DNA of 64,000 bases from Blastomonas sp. CACIA14H2 (GTDB lineage Bacteria > Pseudomonadota > Alphaproteobacteria > Sphingomonadales > Sphingomonadaceae), in NCBI GenBank assembly GCA_000503195.1, contig AYSC01000009.1, positions 43,576-107,575 on the forward strand. The letters are read 5' to 3'. The translations under genes and the position numbers were made by a program. Shown here piece after piece: positions 7,704 through 16,740 of the stretch; positions within the stretch are counted from its first letter, which is position 1; every line of letters begins with the position of its first letter. A model generated the notes under the pieces. That model worked only from the letters and a program-made list of their open reading frames with translations. It ran no database searches and was not told the DNA's origin.

Positions 7704-9080
7704 ATGACGAAACGCACCCTGCTGGCCCTGGCCGCCCTCGCCCTTCCCTTCCCCCTTCTTGCCCAGCACGATCCGGCCGCGCTCCAGCAAAAGGCGCTCG
7801 GCGACGATACCGCGTACGGCATCGTCGAGGACCTCACGACCGAGATCGGCCCGCGCCTTGCTGGCACCGAGCGCGAGGCAGCGGCGCGCGCCTGGGCGGT
7901 CGAGCGGCTCAAGGCGATGGGCTTTTCCAATGTGCGGATCGAACCGTTCGACATGAAGACCTGGGTGCGTGGCACCGAGACGGCCGAGATCACCGCGCCG
8001 TTCACCGGAAAGATGCATATCAGCGCGCTCGGCAATTCGGCGAGCACCGGCGACAAGGGGTTGGAGGCGGAGGTCGTCTATTTCCGCACGCTCGCCGATC
8101 TTCAGGCCGCCCCCGCGGGCAGCCTCAAGGGCAAGATCGCGTTCGTCAGTCACAAGATGACGCGGACGCAGAGCGGGGCGAGCTATGGCCAGTTCGGCGG
8201 CGTGCGGCGCGCAGGCCCCGGCCTGGCCGCGCAGAAGGGCGCAGCGGCGATCGTCATCCGCTCGGTCGGCACCGATTATCACCGCAACCCGCATACGGGC
8301 GGCACCAATTTCCCCGAAGGCGTGACGCCGATCCCGGCCGCCGCGCTCTCGATTCCCGATGCCGAGAATCTCGAGCGGATGATCGCGCGCGCATCAAAGA
8401 CCGGTCAGGCGGTGAAGATGAAGCTGGTGCTCACCCCGCGCCAGATCGGCACCACCCAATCGGGCAATGTCATCGCCGAGGTGCCGGGCAGCGATCCACA
8501 AGCAGGCGTAATCCTGGTCGGCGGGCATCTCGACAGCTGGGATCTGGGCACCGGCGCGATCGATGACGGTGCTGGCGTCGCGATCACCGCTGCCGCGGCC
8601 AAGCTGGTGATGGACGCCGGCCAGCCGAAGCGCACCATCCGCGTCGTCTGGTTCGGTGCCGAAGAAGTCGGGCTGTTCGGCGGCATCGCCTATGCGAAGG
8701 CGCATGGCGCGGCAGACCATGTGCTGGCGATGGAATCGGATTTCGGCGCGGACCGCATCTGGCAGGTCGATTTCAAGCTGCCGGACGGCACCGATGACCT
8801 CAAGACCCGCATCGCCAACGCGCTCGCGCCGTTGGGCATCGGGCGCAGCAACACTGTCGCGGGCGGCGGCCCCGATGTCGGCCCGACCGTGGCGCTGGGC
8901 GTGAACGCCATCGACCTGCAGCAGGACGGCACCGACTATTTCGACCTGCACCACACCCCCGACGACACGCTCGACAAGATCGACCCGAAAAAATTGCAAC
9001 AGAATGTCGCGGCCTGGGCGACGGTGCTGGGCATCGTGGCGAACGATCCGGCCGATCTGCTGCCGACGTCGGCGAAGTAA
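7704..9080 (+). CDS. Secreted M28 family zinc peptidase (glutamate carboxypeptidase-like)
   Basis: This 458-residue protein has a signal peptide ending near 'PLLAQ' (residues 1-21). A PA-like insert lies between about 110 and 245, followed by the M28 catalytic domain. The dizinc ligands can be placed: H275 in 'GGHLDSWD', bridging D287 in 'AIDDGAG', catalytic E320/E321 in 'GAEEVG', D346 in 'MESDFG' and H416 or H417 in 'DLHHTPDD'. It should be a periplasmic or surface amino- or carboxypeptidase, like plasma glutamate carboxypeptidase homologues in other Gram-negatives. The start at 7704 gives the signal peptide directly. Two repeat units follow the stop codon. Confidence 0.92.
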   Translation: MTKRTLLALAALALPFPLLAQHDPAALQQKALGDDTAYGIVEDLTTEIGPRLAGTEREAAARAWAVERLKAMGFSNVRIEPFDMKTWVRGTETAEITAPFTGKMHISALGNSASTGDKGLEAEVVYFRTLADLQAAPAGSLKGKIAFVSHKMTRTQSGASYGQFGGVRRAGPGLAAQKGAAAIVIRSVGTDYHRNPHTGGTNFPEGVTPIPAAALSIPDAENLERMIARASKTGQAVKMKLVLTPRQIGTTQSGNVIAEVPGSDPQAGVILVGGHLDSWDLGTGAIDDGAGVAITAAAAKLVMDAGQPKRTIRVVWFGAEEVGLFGGIAYAKAHGAADHVLAMESDFGADRIWQVDFKLPDGTDDLKTRIANALAPLGIGRSNTVAGGGPDVGPTVALGVNAIDLQQDGTDYFDLHHTPDDTLDKIDPKKLQQNVAAWATVLGIVANDPADLLPTSAK

Positions 9081-9082
9081 TA

Positions 9083-9253
9083 CCCCTCCCCCTTGATGGG
9101 GGAGGTAGCGAAGACTTGGCAGTCCTGAGCTTGTCGAAGGACTGCCTATGTCGCAGCGGTGGGGGTGCGGGTTGCGGCAGAGTGCTTTAGCTGGAGCATG
9201 GCGCTAACCGGGACCATCAACCCCTCCCAACCCTCCCCCATCAAGGGGGAGGG
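9083..9253. repeat. Facing pair of GC-rich hairpin repeats
   Basis: The gap 9081-9412 carries no gene I can support. Its left repeat (9083-9108) reads CCCCTCCCCCTTGATGGGGG and its right repeat (9221-9253) contains ACCCTCCCCCATCAAGGGGG, so the two face each other as an imperfect inverted pair around about 110 bases. Between them, near 9124-9147, lies a copy of the CTGAGCTTGTCGAAGGAC element. The remaining 9254-9412 contains only the leader of the RcnB-like gene, ending in an AGGAG site at about 9400. Confidence 0.75.
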
Positions 9254-9412
9254 CTTTACGGCGAGCGACGCCATCCCCCACCCATTACATCTTGCGACAA
9301 GATGACGCGAAAATGAGCGCAGCATTCGCAACCCGTTCAGATAGAGAGGCGTATTCCTGAACATGTCCAGAGCAGCCCCCCTTCTGCTCAGGCCATGACA
9401 GGAGTAAGAGCT

Positions 9413-9952
9413 ATGAAGACCCTTTCGAAAGCCCTGATCGGCACCCTGATGCTGGCCACGACGCTGCCGGTCGCGACCGCCCCCGCCTTTGCCCAGTCGC
9501 GTGGCGAGGTGATCCGTTCCGAACGCGAGCTGCGCCAGGAGCAGCGCGAACTGCGCCGCGATCGCCGCGACGTGCAGGATGCCCGCCGCTATGGTGACCG
9601 CCGCGATGTCCGCGAGGAACAGCGCGATCTGCGCGACCAGCGCCGCGACGTGCGCGACGCCCGCCGCGAATATCGCGAGGACCTGCGCGATTATCGCGAC
9701 TATCGTGCCCGCAATCGCGCCGCGTTTCGCGGCCCCGCCTTCCGGTCGAACTTCCGCTATCAGCAGTTCCGCCCGGGCGTCCGCATTGCGCCGAACTTCT
9801 ACGGCCAGCGCTATGTCGTGAACAACTACCGCAACTATCGCCTGCCGAACCCCGGTGTGCGTCAGACCTGGGTGCGGCACTATAACGACATGCTGCTGGT
9901 CAACACCCGGACCGGCACCGTCGTCCGCGTGATCCCGAATTTCTACTGGTAA
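9413..9952 (+). CDS. RcnB family periplasmic protein with a long Arg/Asp-rich segment
   Basis: The 179-residue protein has a signal peptide cleaved near 'APAFAQ' (about residue 28). Residues about 35-105 are almost entirely R, D, E, Q, L and V in quasi-repeats of the form 'RRDVRDARR', predicting a long charged helix. The C-terminal 60 residues ('RQTWVRHYNDMLLVNTRTG' and the final 'VIPNFYW') match the RcnB domain, first known from a periplasmic protein affecting nickel and cobalt homeostasis in E. coli. A metal role here is only an inference, since there is no rcnA in the window and the segment is not histidine-rich. A strong AGGAG site precedes the ATG at 9413. Confidence 0.82.
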   Translation: MKTLSKALIGTLMLATTLPVATAPAFAQSRGEVIRSERELRQEQRELRRDRRDVQDARRYGDRRDVREEQRDLRDQRRDVRDARREYREDLRDYRDYRARNRAAFRGPAFRSNFRYQQFRPGVRIAPNFYGQRYVVNNYRNYRLPNPGVRQTWVRHYNDMLLVNTRTGTVVRVIPNFYW

Positions 9953-9979
9953 CTGTCCTTTCGCCAGTAGGAAGCAAGT

Positions 9980-10015
9980 CCGCCCATCGTCCCCCAAGAC
10001 GGTGGGCGGGCCCAT
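9980..10015. terminator. Hairpin terminator between convergent genes
   Basis: A 12-bp stem (CCGCCCATCGTC with GACGGTGGGCGG, one G-T pair) encloses the loop CCCCAA. It is followed on the plus strand by GCCCATTTCT. The T-tract is poor, but the position between the convergent RcnB-like and SH3 genes fits a transcription end. Confidence 0.6.
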
Positions 10016-10037
10016 TTCTGGCCATGGAATATTCGCG

Positions 10038-10526
10038 TCAGGGTTCGCCCGCGCCCCAGATCCGGTCCTGCCGCACCCAGCCGGCGCGCGTTTCGACGGC
10101 GAATTCGCACCAACCCTTCTCGCAATCGCCCAGTTCGCCGACGACGCCGGGTTCGGCGCGCCACATCAGCTTGGCGCTGTCCTGCGGCGCGGCGCGGATG
10201 GCGATGACGTCACCGGTCACGATCGCGGTGCGCTTGCGGCTGAGCATGTTCGAGTGCATCCAGCCCGTCCAGCCCGACGGATCGACAATCTGCCGCCACA
10301 CGCCATAGCGCTTGATCACCTTGACCGGCAGATGCTTGCGCCGGAACACCCATTCGATCTGATAAGTCGCCATGGGCCCTGCGCGCGCGAACGCCTCGTC
10401 TTTCTGGATCGAGGCCCAATACGGCACTTTCACCTCGGCCTGCGCCAGGGCCGCATCCTGCCCGGCCAGCATCGCCAGCAGTGCAAGGCCGCCAAGTACC
10501 AGTCCCGAATATCGTGTCGCCCGCAT
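10038..10526 (-). CDS. Secreted SH3-domain protein
   Basis: The 162-residue protein starts with a signal peptide ('LVLGGLALLAMLAGQDAALA'). Two bacterial SH3-like units follow: one around 'IEWVFRRKHLPVKVIKRYGVWRQIVD...GWMHSNML' and one around 'VTGDVIAIRAAPQDSAKLMWRAEPGVVGELGDC...GWVRQDRIWG'. Such proteins act in the periplasm and are usually tied to cell-wall binding, but no enzyme domain is present. The start at 10526 is chosen because it begins the signal peptide; the frame stays open far upstream only as antisense to the dehydrogenase gene. It is divergent from that gene. Confidence 0.85.
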   Translation of the reverse strand: MRATRYSGLVLGGLALLAMLAGQDAALAQAEVKVPYWASIQKDEAFARAGPMATYQIEWVFRRKHLPVKVIKRYGVWRQIVDPSGWTGWMHSNMLSRKRTAIVTGDVIAIRAAPQDSAKLMWRAEPGVVGELGDCEKGWCEFAVETRAGWVRQDRIWGAGEP

Positions 10527-10658
10527 CGAATGTCCCCCGTCGGCCCCAAATACGCCTGTCGCCCGACGATGTTTCGTCGATAATCGCTTAAGCCAAAAAA
10601 CCTGTGCCAAGCAAGTGCCGCAGCTTGACCTTTGGGGCGGTTGAGGCATAGCACAGAT

Positions 10659-11687
10659 ATGCCATCGAGCCCCTCTTCCCGGCCCTCCGCCCCGCCGCAC
10701 GAACCGGGCAGCCGCCCGCGCGTGATCGTCACGCGAAAGCTTGCCCCCGCCGTCGAAGAGCGCATGGCCGAACTGTTCGACGTCACGCTCAACACCGACG
10801 ACCATGCGTTCACCCGTGACGAACTCGCCGCCGCGATGGCGACATGCGACGTGCTGGTGCCGACGGTGACCGATGCGATCGATGCCGAGCTGATTGCGGG
10901 CGCCGGCGACAGGCTGAAACTGCTCGCCAATTTCGGTGCCGGGGTCGATCATATCGACCTCAAGGCTGCGCGGGCCAGGGGCATCATCATCACCAACACG
11001 CCGGGCGTGTTCACCGACGATACCGCCGACATGACCATGGCGCTGATCCTCTCGGTTCCGCGCCGCCTCGCCGAGGGCGAGAAGCTGGTGCGGTCGGGCC
11101 AGTGGGAAGGCTGGAGCCCCTCGGGCATGCTCGGTCACCGCATCGGCGGCAAGCAGCTGGGCATTGTCGGCATGGGCCGCATCGGCCAGGCGGTCGCGCA
11201 CCGCGCGCGCGGCTTCGGCCTCAACATCGTCTATCACAACCGCCGCCGCCTGCCCGAAAGCCTCGAGCAGATGCTTGGCGCGAGCTACGAGCCCGATCTC
11301 GACGCGCTGGTCGCCGGATCGGACATCATCACCCTGCACTGCCCGCGCAGCCCCGAGACGCGCGGCATCATCGATGCGCGCCGGATCGGCCTGATGAAGC
11401 CCAGCGCCTATCTCATCAACAGCGCGCGCGGCGAGCTGGTCGACGAGGCGGCGCTGATCGAGGCGCTCGAGGGCGGCAGGATCGCCGGGGCCGGGCTCGA
11501 TGTCTATCCGCGCGAGCCGCAGGTCGACGAACGGCTGCTCGCGCTGAAGAATGTCGTGCTGCTGCCGCATGTCGGCAGCGCCACCTTCGAAGGGCGCGAG
11601 GTCGCCGGGCACAAGGTCATCGCGAATATCCGCTTCTGGTTTGATGGGCACCGTCCCCCCGACCAGGTCCTCGAGGGCTGGATGTGA
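10659..11687 (+). CDS. D-2-hydroxyacid dehydrogenase (glyoxylate/hydroxypyruvate reductase type)
   Basis: This 342-residue protein has a short variable head and then the two-domain fold of NAD(P)-dependent D-isomer 2-hydroxyacid dehydrogenases. The nucleotide-binding motif is 'LGIVGMGRIGQAVAHRARGF', and the substrate loop is 'LLANFGAGVDHID'. The catalytic set can be seen: Arg in 'NSARGELVDE', Glu in 'YPREPQVDE' and His in 'LLPHVGSATFEGR'. The best guess at function is reduction of glyoxylate or hydroxypyruvate, because of the GyaR-like 'PHVGSAT' and 'NTPGVFTDDTAD' motifs. The exact substrate is not determined by sequence. Confidence 0.9.
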   Translation: MPSSPSSRPSAPPHEPGSRPRVIVTRKLAPAVEERMAELFDVTLNTDDHAFTRDELAAAMATCDVLVPTVTDAIDAELIAGAGDRLKLLANFGAGVDHIDLKAARARGIIITNTPGVFTDDTADMTMALILSVPRRLAEGEKLVRSGQWEGWSPSGMLGHRIGGKQLGIVGMGRIGQAVAHRARGFGLNIVYHNRRRLPESLEQMLGASYEPDLDALVAGSDIITLHCPRSPETRGIIDARRIGLMKPSAYLINSARGELVDEAALIEALEGGRIAGAGLDVYPREPQVDERLLALKNVVLLPHVGSATFEGREVAGHKVIANIRFWFDGHRPPDQVLEGWM

Positions 11688-11761
11688 CGCCTCCGTTCGC
11701 CGCAGAATTGCGCGCGCGTTAATCGATTATTTGCCAAACTGCGGCATGACGCGGCAGATGG

Positions 11762-11782
11762 GCTGTCCCGTTTCAGGACAGC
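11762..11782. promoter_or_regulatory. Inverted repeat in the ammonium transporter leader
   Basis: GCTGTCC and GGACAGC form a perfect 7-bp inverted repeat separated by seven bases. It lies about 23 bases upstream of the start codon and just before the purine-rich ribosome binding region. It could be an operator or a leader hairpin; nothing identifies the regulator. Confidence 0.35.
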
Positions 11783-11804
11783 ACGGTTTGGGAAAGTCGA
11801 GAGC

Positions 11805-13154
11805 ATGATCGCAAGGCTGGCGCGCATTTTCACCCTCGCTACGGCAGCGCTCGCCGCGCCCGCATGGGCCGCGCCCGCCATGGTCGATCCCGCCACGCTC
11901 GATGTGACCAATTCGGGCGATACCGCCTTCATGCTGATCTCAGCCGCGCTGCTGATGCTGTTCGCGCTACCCGGCGTGCTGCTGATGCAAGCCGGACGCG
12001 GCACCGCGCGCGCGGCGCAGGGCGTGTTCCTGCAGGGCACTGCGATCGCCGCGCTCGTCCCGCTGCTCTGGGTCGTGGTGGGCTATACGCTGGCCTTCGG
12101 TGACCCCAGCGGCGGTGTGATTGGCGGCGGCAATGCCTGGATGCTGATCGCGCTCGGCAATGTCCGCTTCGGCACCGCCGTGCCCGAAAGCGCGTTCGTA
12201 TTGTTCCAGATCGCAGGCGCGATGCTCGCCGCCCTGCTCGTCGCGGGTGCCTGGGCCGGGCGCGGCCGCTTCGGCTGGGCGCTGGCGTTCGGCGGGCTGT
12301 GGAGCCTGATCGTCTATGCACCGGTCGCGCACTGGATCTGGGGCGGCGGCTGGCTCTACGGCTTTGGCGTGCTCGATTATGCCGGCGGCATCGCGCTGCA
12401 TTTCTGCGCAGGAATTTCCGCACTTGTCGCCGCTCTGGTGATCGGGCGGCGCACCGGCTGGCCCGGCGCTGCCGCCGCGACGCACAATCCGGTGATGGTG
12501 CTCGCAGGCGGCGCGCTGCTGTTCATCGGCAATTTCGCGCTGACCGGCGGCTGGACGCTGGCCGCGACCGACGATGCCAGCAGCGCGATCATCAACGCGC
12601 AGGTCGCGGCCTGCACGAGCGCGCTGGTCTGGCTGCTGATCGAGAAGCTGCGCACCCGCAATGTCACCGCCATGGGCGCGGTCAGCGGCCTTGTCGCGGG
12701 CCTCGCCGCGATCGCCCCCGCATCGGGCCTGGTCTCGCCGGGCGCCGCGATCCTTGTCGGCGTCCTTGCTGCGCCCGCCTGCTATTTCGGCCTGCGCTTC
12801 GTCACCGAGACTCTGGCGGTCGACGACAGCAACCATGCCTTTGCGCTGCACGGCATCGGCGGTCTGCTCGGCGCACTGCTGGTCGCGATCTTCATCAGCG
12901 ATGCGTTCGGCGGCGTCGGCTATGCCGAAGGCGGCAGCATGATCAGCCAGCTCGTCGCGCAGCTGATCGGTCTGGCCGGGGTCGCAATGTGGTCGATCCT
13001 GGGCACGCTGATCATCAGCTACGGCATCGCCACCGCGATCCCGATGCGCATCTCGCCCGCCGAAGAGGCAGGCGAAGCGCTCGCCCCGCCCGCTCCGGTA
13101 GCAGCCGACGCCGCCCCGCCGGTCGCGGAACAGACTGCTGCACCGCAGGCCTGA
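11805..13154 (+). CDS. Ammonium transporter (Amt family)
   Basis: The 449-residue protein has a signal-like N-terminus ('TLATAALAAPAWAAP') and eleven predicted membrane segments, as in AmtB. The first conserved segment is 'SGDTAFMLISAALLMLFALPG'. The twin pore histidines can be placed at about H199 ('GGIALHFCAG') and H349 ('ALHGIGGLLG'). The loop after helix I reads 'QAGRGTARAAQGVF', more divergent than the usual GGL(V/L)RxKN, so it is a less typical branch. No glnK lies beside it in this window, although amt genes usually have one. The alanine- and proline-rich C-terminal tail is not conserved. Confidence 0.88.
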   Translation: MIARLARIFTLATAALAAPAWAAPAMVDPATLDVTNSGDTAFMLISAALLMLFALPGVLLMQAGRGTARAAQGVFLQGTAIAALVPLLWVVVGYTLAFGDPSGGVIGGGNAWMLIALGNVRFGTAVPESAFVLFQIAGAMLAALLVAGAWAGRGRFGWALAFGGLWSLIVYAPVAHWIWGGGWLYGFGVLDYAGGIALHFCAGISALVAALVIGRRTGWPGAAAATHNPVMVLAGGALLFIGNFALTGGWTLAATDDASSAIINAQVAACTSALVWLLIEKLRTRNVTAMGAVSGLVAGLAAIAPASGLVSPGAAILVGVLAAPACYFGLRFVTETLAVDDSNHAFALHGIGGLLGALLVAIFISDAFGGVGYAEGGSMISQLVAQLIGLAGVAMWSILGTLIISYGIATAIPMRISPAEEAGEALAPPAPVAADAAPPVAEQTAAPQA

Positions 13155-13175
13155 GCCCCGGGGCGGCGCGGACGC

Positions 13176-14981
<1,806 letters not shown>

Positions 14982-15086
14982 GGCGCGCGATTAGCAGGGG
15001 TGCGCCCACCTGTCAGCAGGGAATAGAGCACCCGAAAAATCGACATGGATCAAGGCACCAAATGCGCGAATGCGCGTAGTGCGCGC

Positions 15087-15923
15087 ATGACCAAAACCTG
15101 GCTAATCGTCAACGAAGCGAGCGGCAGCTATGACGCTGCCGTGATCGCCGACATCGTCACCTGGTTCGCGGACAGCGACCAGCCCGTCGACTGCATCGTC
15201 CGCTGTCCCGATGAGGACCTGCCCAGCCCCGAAAAGCTGCGTGCCGAGGGGGTGGATACACTCACGATCTATGCCGGTGATGGCACCACCAACGGCGCGC
15301 TCAAGGCCGCAGCGGGCTGGGAAGGCGACGTGCTGATCCTGCCCGGCGGCACGATGAACCTGCTCGCGCGCGCGCTCCACGGCGACCAGCCGTGTCGATC
15401 GATCATTGCCGAGGCCGGCCGCAACCGGCGCACCAAGAAGCTGAACACGGTCGAGATCGGCGACAGCATCGCTTATGTCGGGGTCATCGCCGGGCCCACC
15501 ACCAGCTGGGCCAAGGTGCGCGAGAATGCGCGTCACACCGAGCTGGCCGATCTGGTTTTCAATGCTATCCCCGCCGCGATATCCGAAAGCCTGGGCGGGC
15601 CGCAGGTTGGCGTCGAAGGGGATGAACGACGCTTTCCGGCCATCTTTGCCGCGCCGCGCGACAGCAGCATGGCGCTGTGCGGCTTTACCGCTTCGACCGT
15701 CGGCGAGGTGCTCAGCCATGCCAGCGCGTGGCTGGGCGGCGATTTTCGCGATGGTCCGCGCGAGGATCTGGGCAGCGCACGCTCCGCAACGCTGGTCAGC
15801 GACGCCGAAACGATCGGGCTGCTGATCGACGGCGAACCCGCCGAAGCCCGGCCCGGCGATGCGCTGACTCTTGGTGAGGCACCGCATAATTTCATCGAAA
15901 CGCGCGCGCCTGCGGCCCCATGA
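15087..15923 (+). CDS. Diacylglycerol kinase-like lipid kinase
   Basis: The 278-residue protein has the fold motifs of the diacylglycerol/sphingosine kinase family: 'LIVNEASGSYD' at the N-terminus, the nucleotide-binding 'YAGDGTTNGAL' (GDGT) and 'LPGGTMNLLAR' (GGTxN). The C-terminal half is a beta-rich domain ('LLIDGEPAEARPGDALTL'). Soluble bacterial members phosphorylate lipids or diacylglycerol at the inner membrane; the lipid used here is unknown. The stop overlaps the next start (ATGA), so it is translationally coupled to a metallophosphoesterase. Three near-repeats of ATGCGCG stand just before the ATG. An upstream in-frame ATG at 15045 is possible. Confidence 0.85.
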   Translation: MTKTWLIVNEASGSYDAAVIADIVTWFADSDQPVDCIVRCPDEDLPSPEKLRAEGVDTLTIYAGDGTTNGALKAAAGWEGDVLILPGGTMNLLARALHGDQPCRSIIAEAGRNRRTKKLNTVEIGDSIAYVGVIAGPTTSWAKVRENARHTELADLVFNAIPAAISESLGGPQVGVEGDERRFPAIFAAPRDSSMALCGFTASTVGEVLSHASAWLGGDFRDGPREDLGSARSATLVSDAETIGLLIDGEPAEARPGDALTLGEAPHNFIETRAPAAP

Positions 15924-16651
15924 CCCTCCTGTTCCACGCCAGCGACCTGCATTTCGGCGCCGAGGACAGCGCGGCGCTCGCCTGGTTCGCGCAGGCCGTC
16001 ACCGACGAGCAGCCCGATGCCGTTATCATCACCGGCGACCTGACCATGCGTGCGCGTTCGGCCGAATTCGCCGCCGCACAGGCCTGGCTGGCGGGGCTGG
16101 GCCGGCCGGTGCTGATCGAGCCCGGCAATCACGACCTGCCCTATTTCAACCCGGTGCGCCGCATCTGGCGGCCCTATGGCCGGGTGATGCGGCTGCAGGA
16201 GCAATTGCACGAGGGTGTGATGCTCGACCATGTGCATCTGGTGTCGCTGCGCACCACCGCGCGCGTGCAGTGGCGCTTCAACTGGTCCAAGGGTCGCGTC
16301 GGCAAGCGCGCGCTGCACCAGGCGCTGCAGGCGCTGAACGACCCGGGCCATGATGCCAAGCTGCGCATCGTGCTCGCGCACCATCCGCTGATCGAGGCCG
16401 AGACGCAGTCGAGCGCGCGCACCACCGGCGGGCGCGCCGCGCTCGAAGCGATCACGGCGGCGGGCGCGGATGCGGTGCTTTCGGGCCATGTCCACGATCC
16501 TTTCGACCTCGATGTCGACACCCCCGCTGGCCCGATCCGCCTGATCGGCGCGGGCACCCTGTCCGAGCGCGTGCGGGCCACGCGGCCTTCGTTCAACCGG
16601 CTGCAAGTGCGCGGCGGCGCACTCGATGTCGAGGTCCGCGCCATGGACTGA
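15920..16651 (+). CDS. Calcineurin-like metallophosphoesterase
   Basis: The 243-residue protein carries all the dimetal phosphoesterase blocks in order: 'HASDLHFG' (D-x-H), 'ITGDLT' (GD), 'EPGNHDLPYF' (GNHD), 'LAHHPLIE' and 'LSGHVHDP' (GHxH). Members cleave phosphodiesters such as cyclic nucleotides, UDP-diacylglucosamine or lipid phosphates. Coupling to the lipid kinase immediately upstream (four-base overlap) suggests a lipid or membrane-related substrate, but this is an inference from context only. Confidence 0.9.
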   Translation: MTLLFHASDLHFGAEDSAALAWFAQAVTDEQPDAVIITGDLTMRARSAEFAAAQAWLAGLGRPVLIEPGNHDLPYFNPVRRIWRPYGRVMRLQEQLHEGVMLDHVHLVSLRTTARVQWRFNWSKGRVGKRALHQALQALNDPGHDAKLRIVLAHHPLIEAETQSSARTTGGRAALEAITAAGADAVLSGHVHDPFDLDVDTPAGPIRLIGAGTLSERVRATRPSFNRLQVRGGALDVEVRAMD

Positions 16652-16740
16652 GGTTGCCGATGAACGGCGCTTGATCGGGCGCTTTCTTACAATCCTGCCG
16701 CTCCCTGCTAGCCTATGCTGGGCACAGGGGGATTCGCGCG

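Noticed and set aside
10038..11651. A 537-codon minus-strand frame joining the SH3 protein to sequence opposite the dehydrogenase gene
   Set aside because: Only the last 162 codons form a protein with a signal peptide and SH3 repeats. The rest is antisense to a well-supported enzyme.
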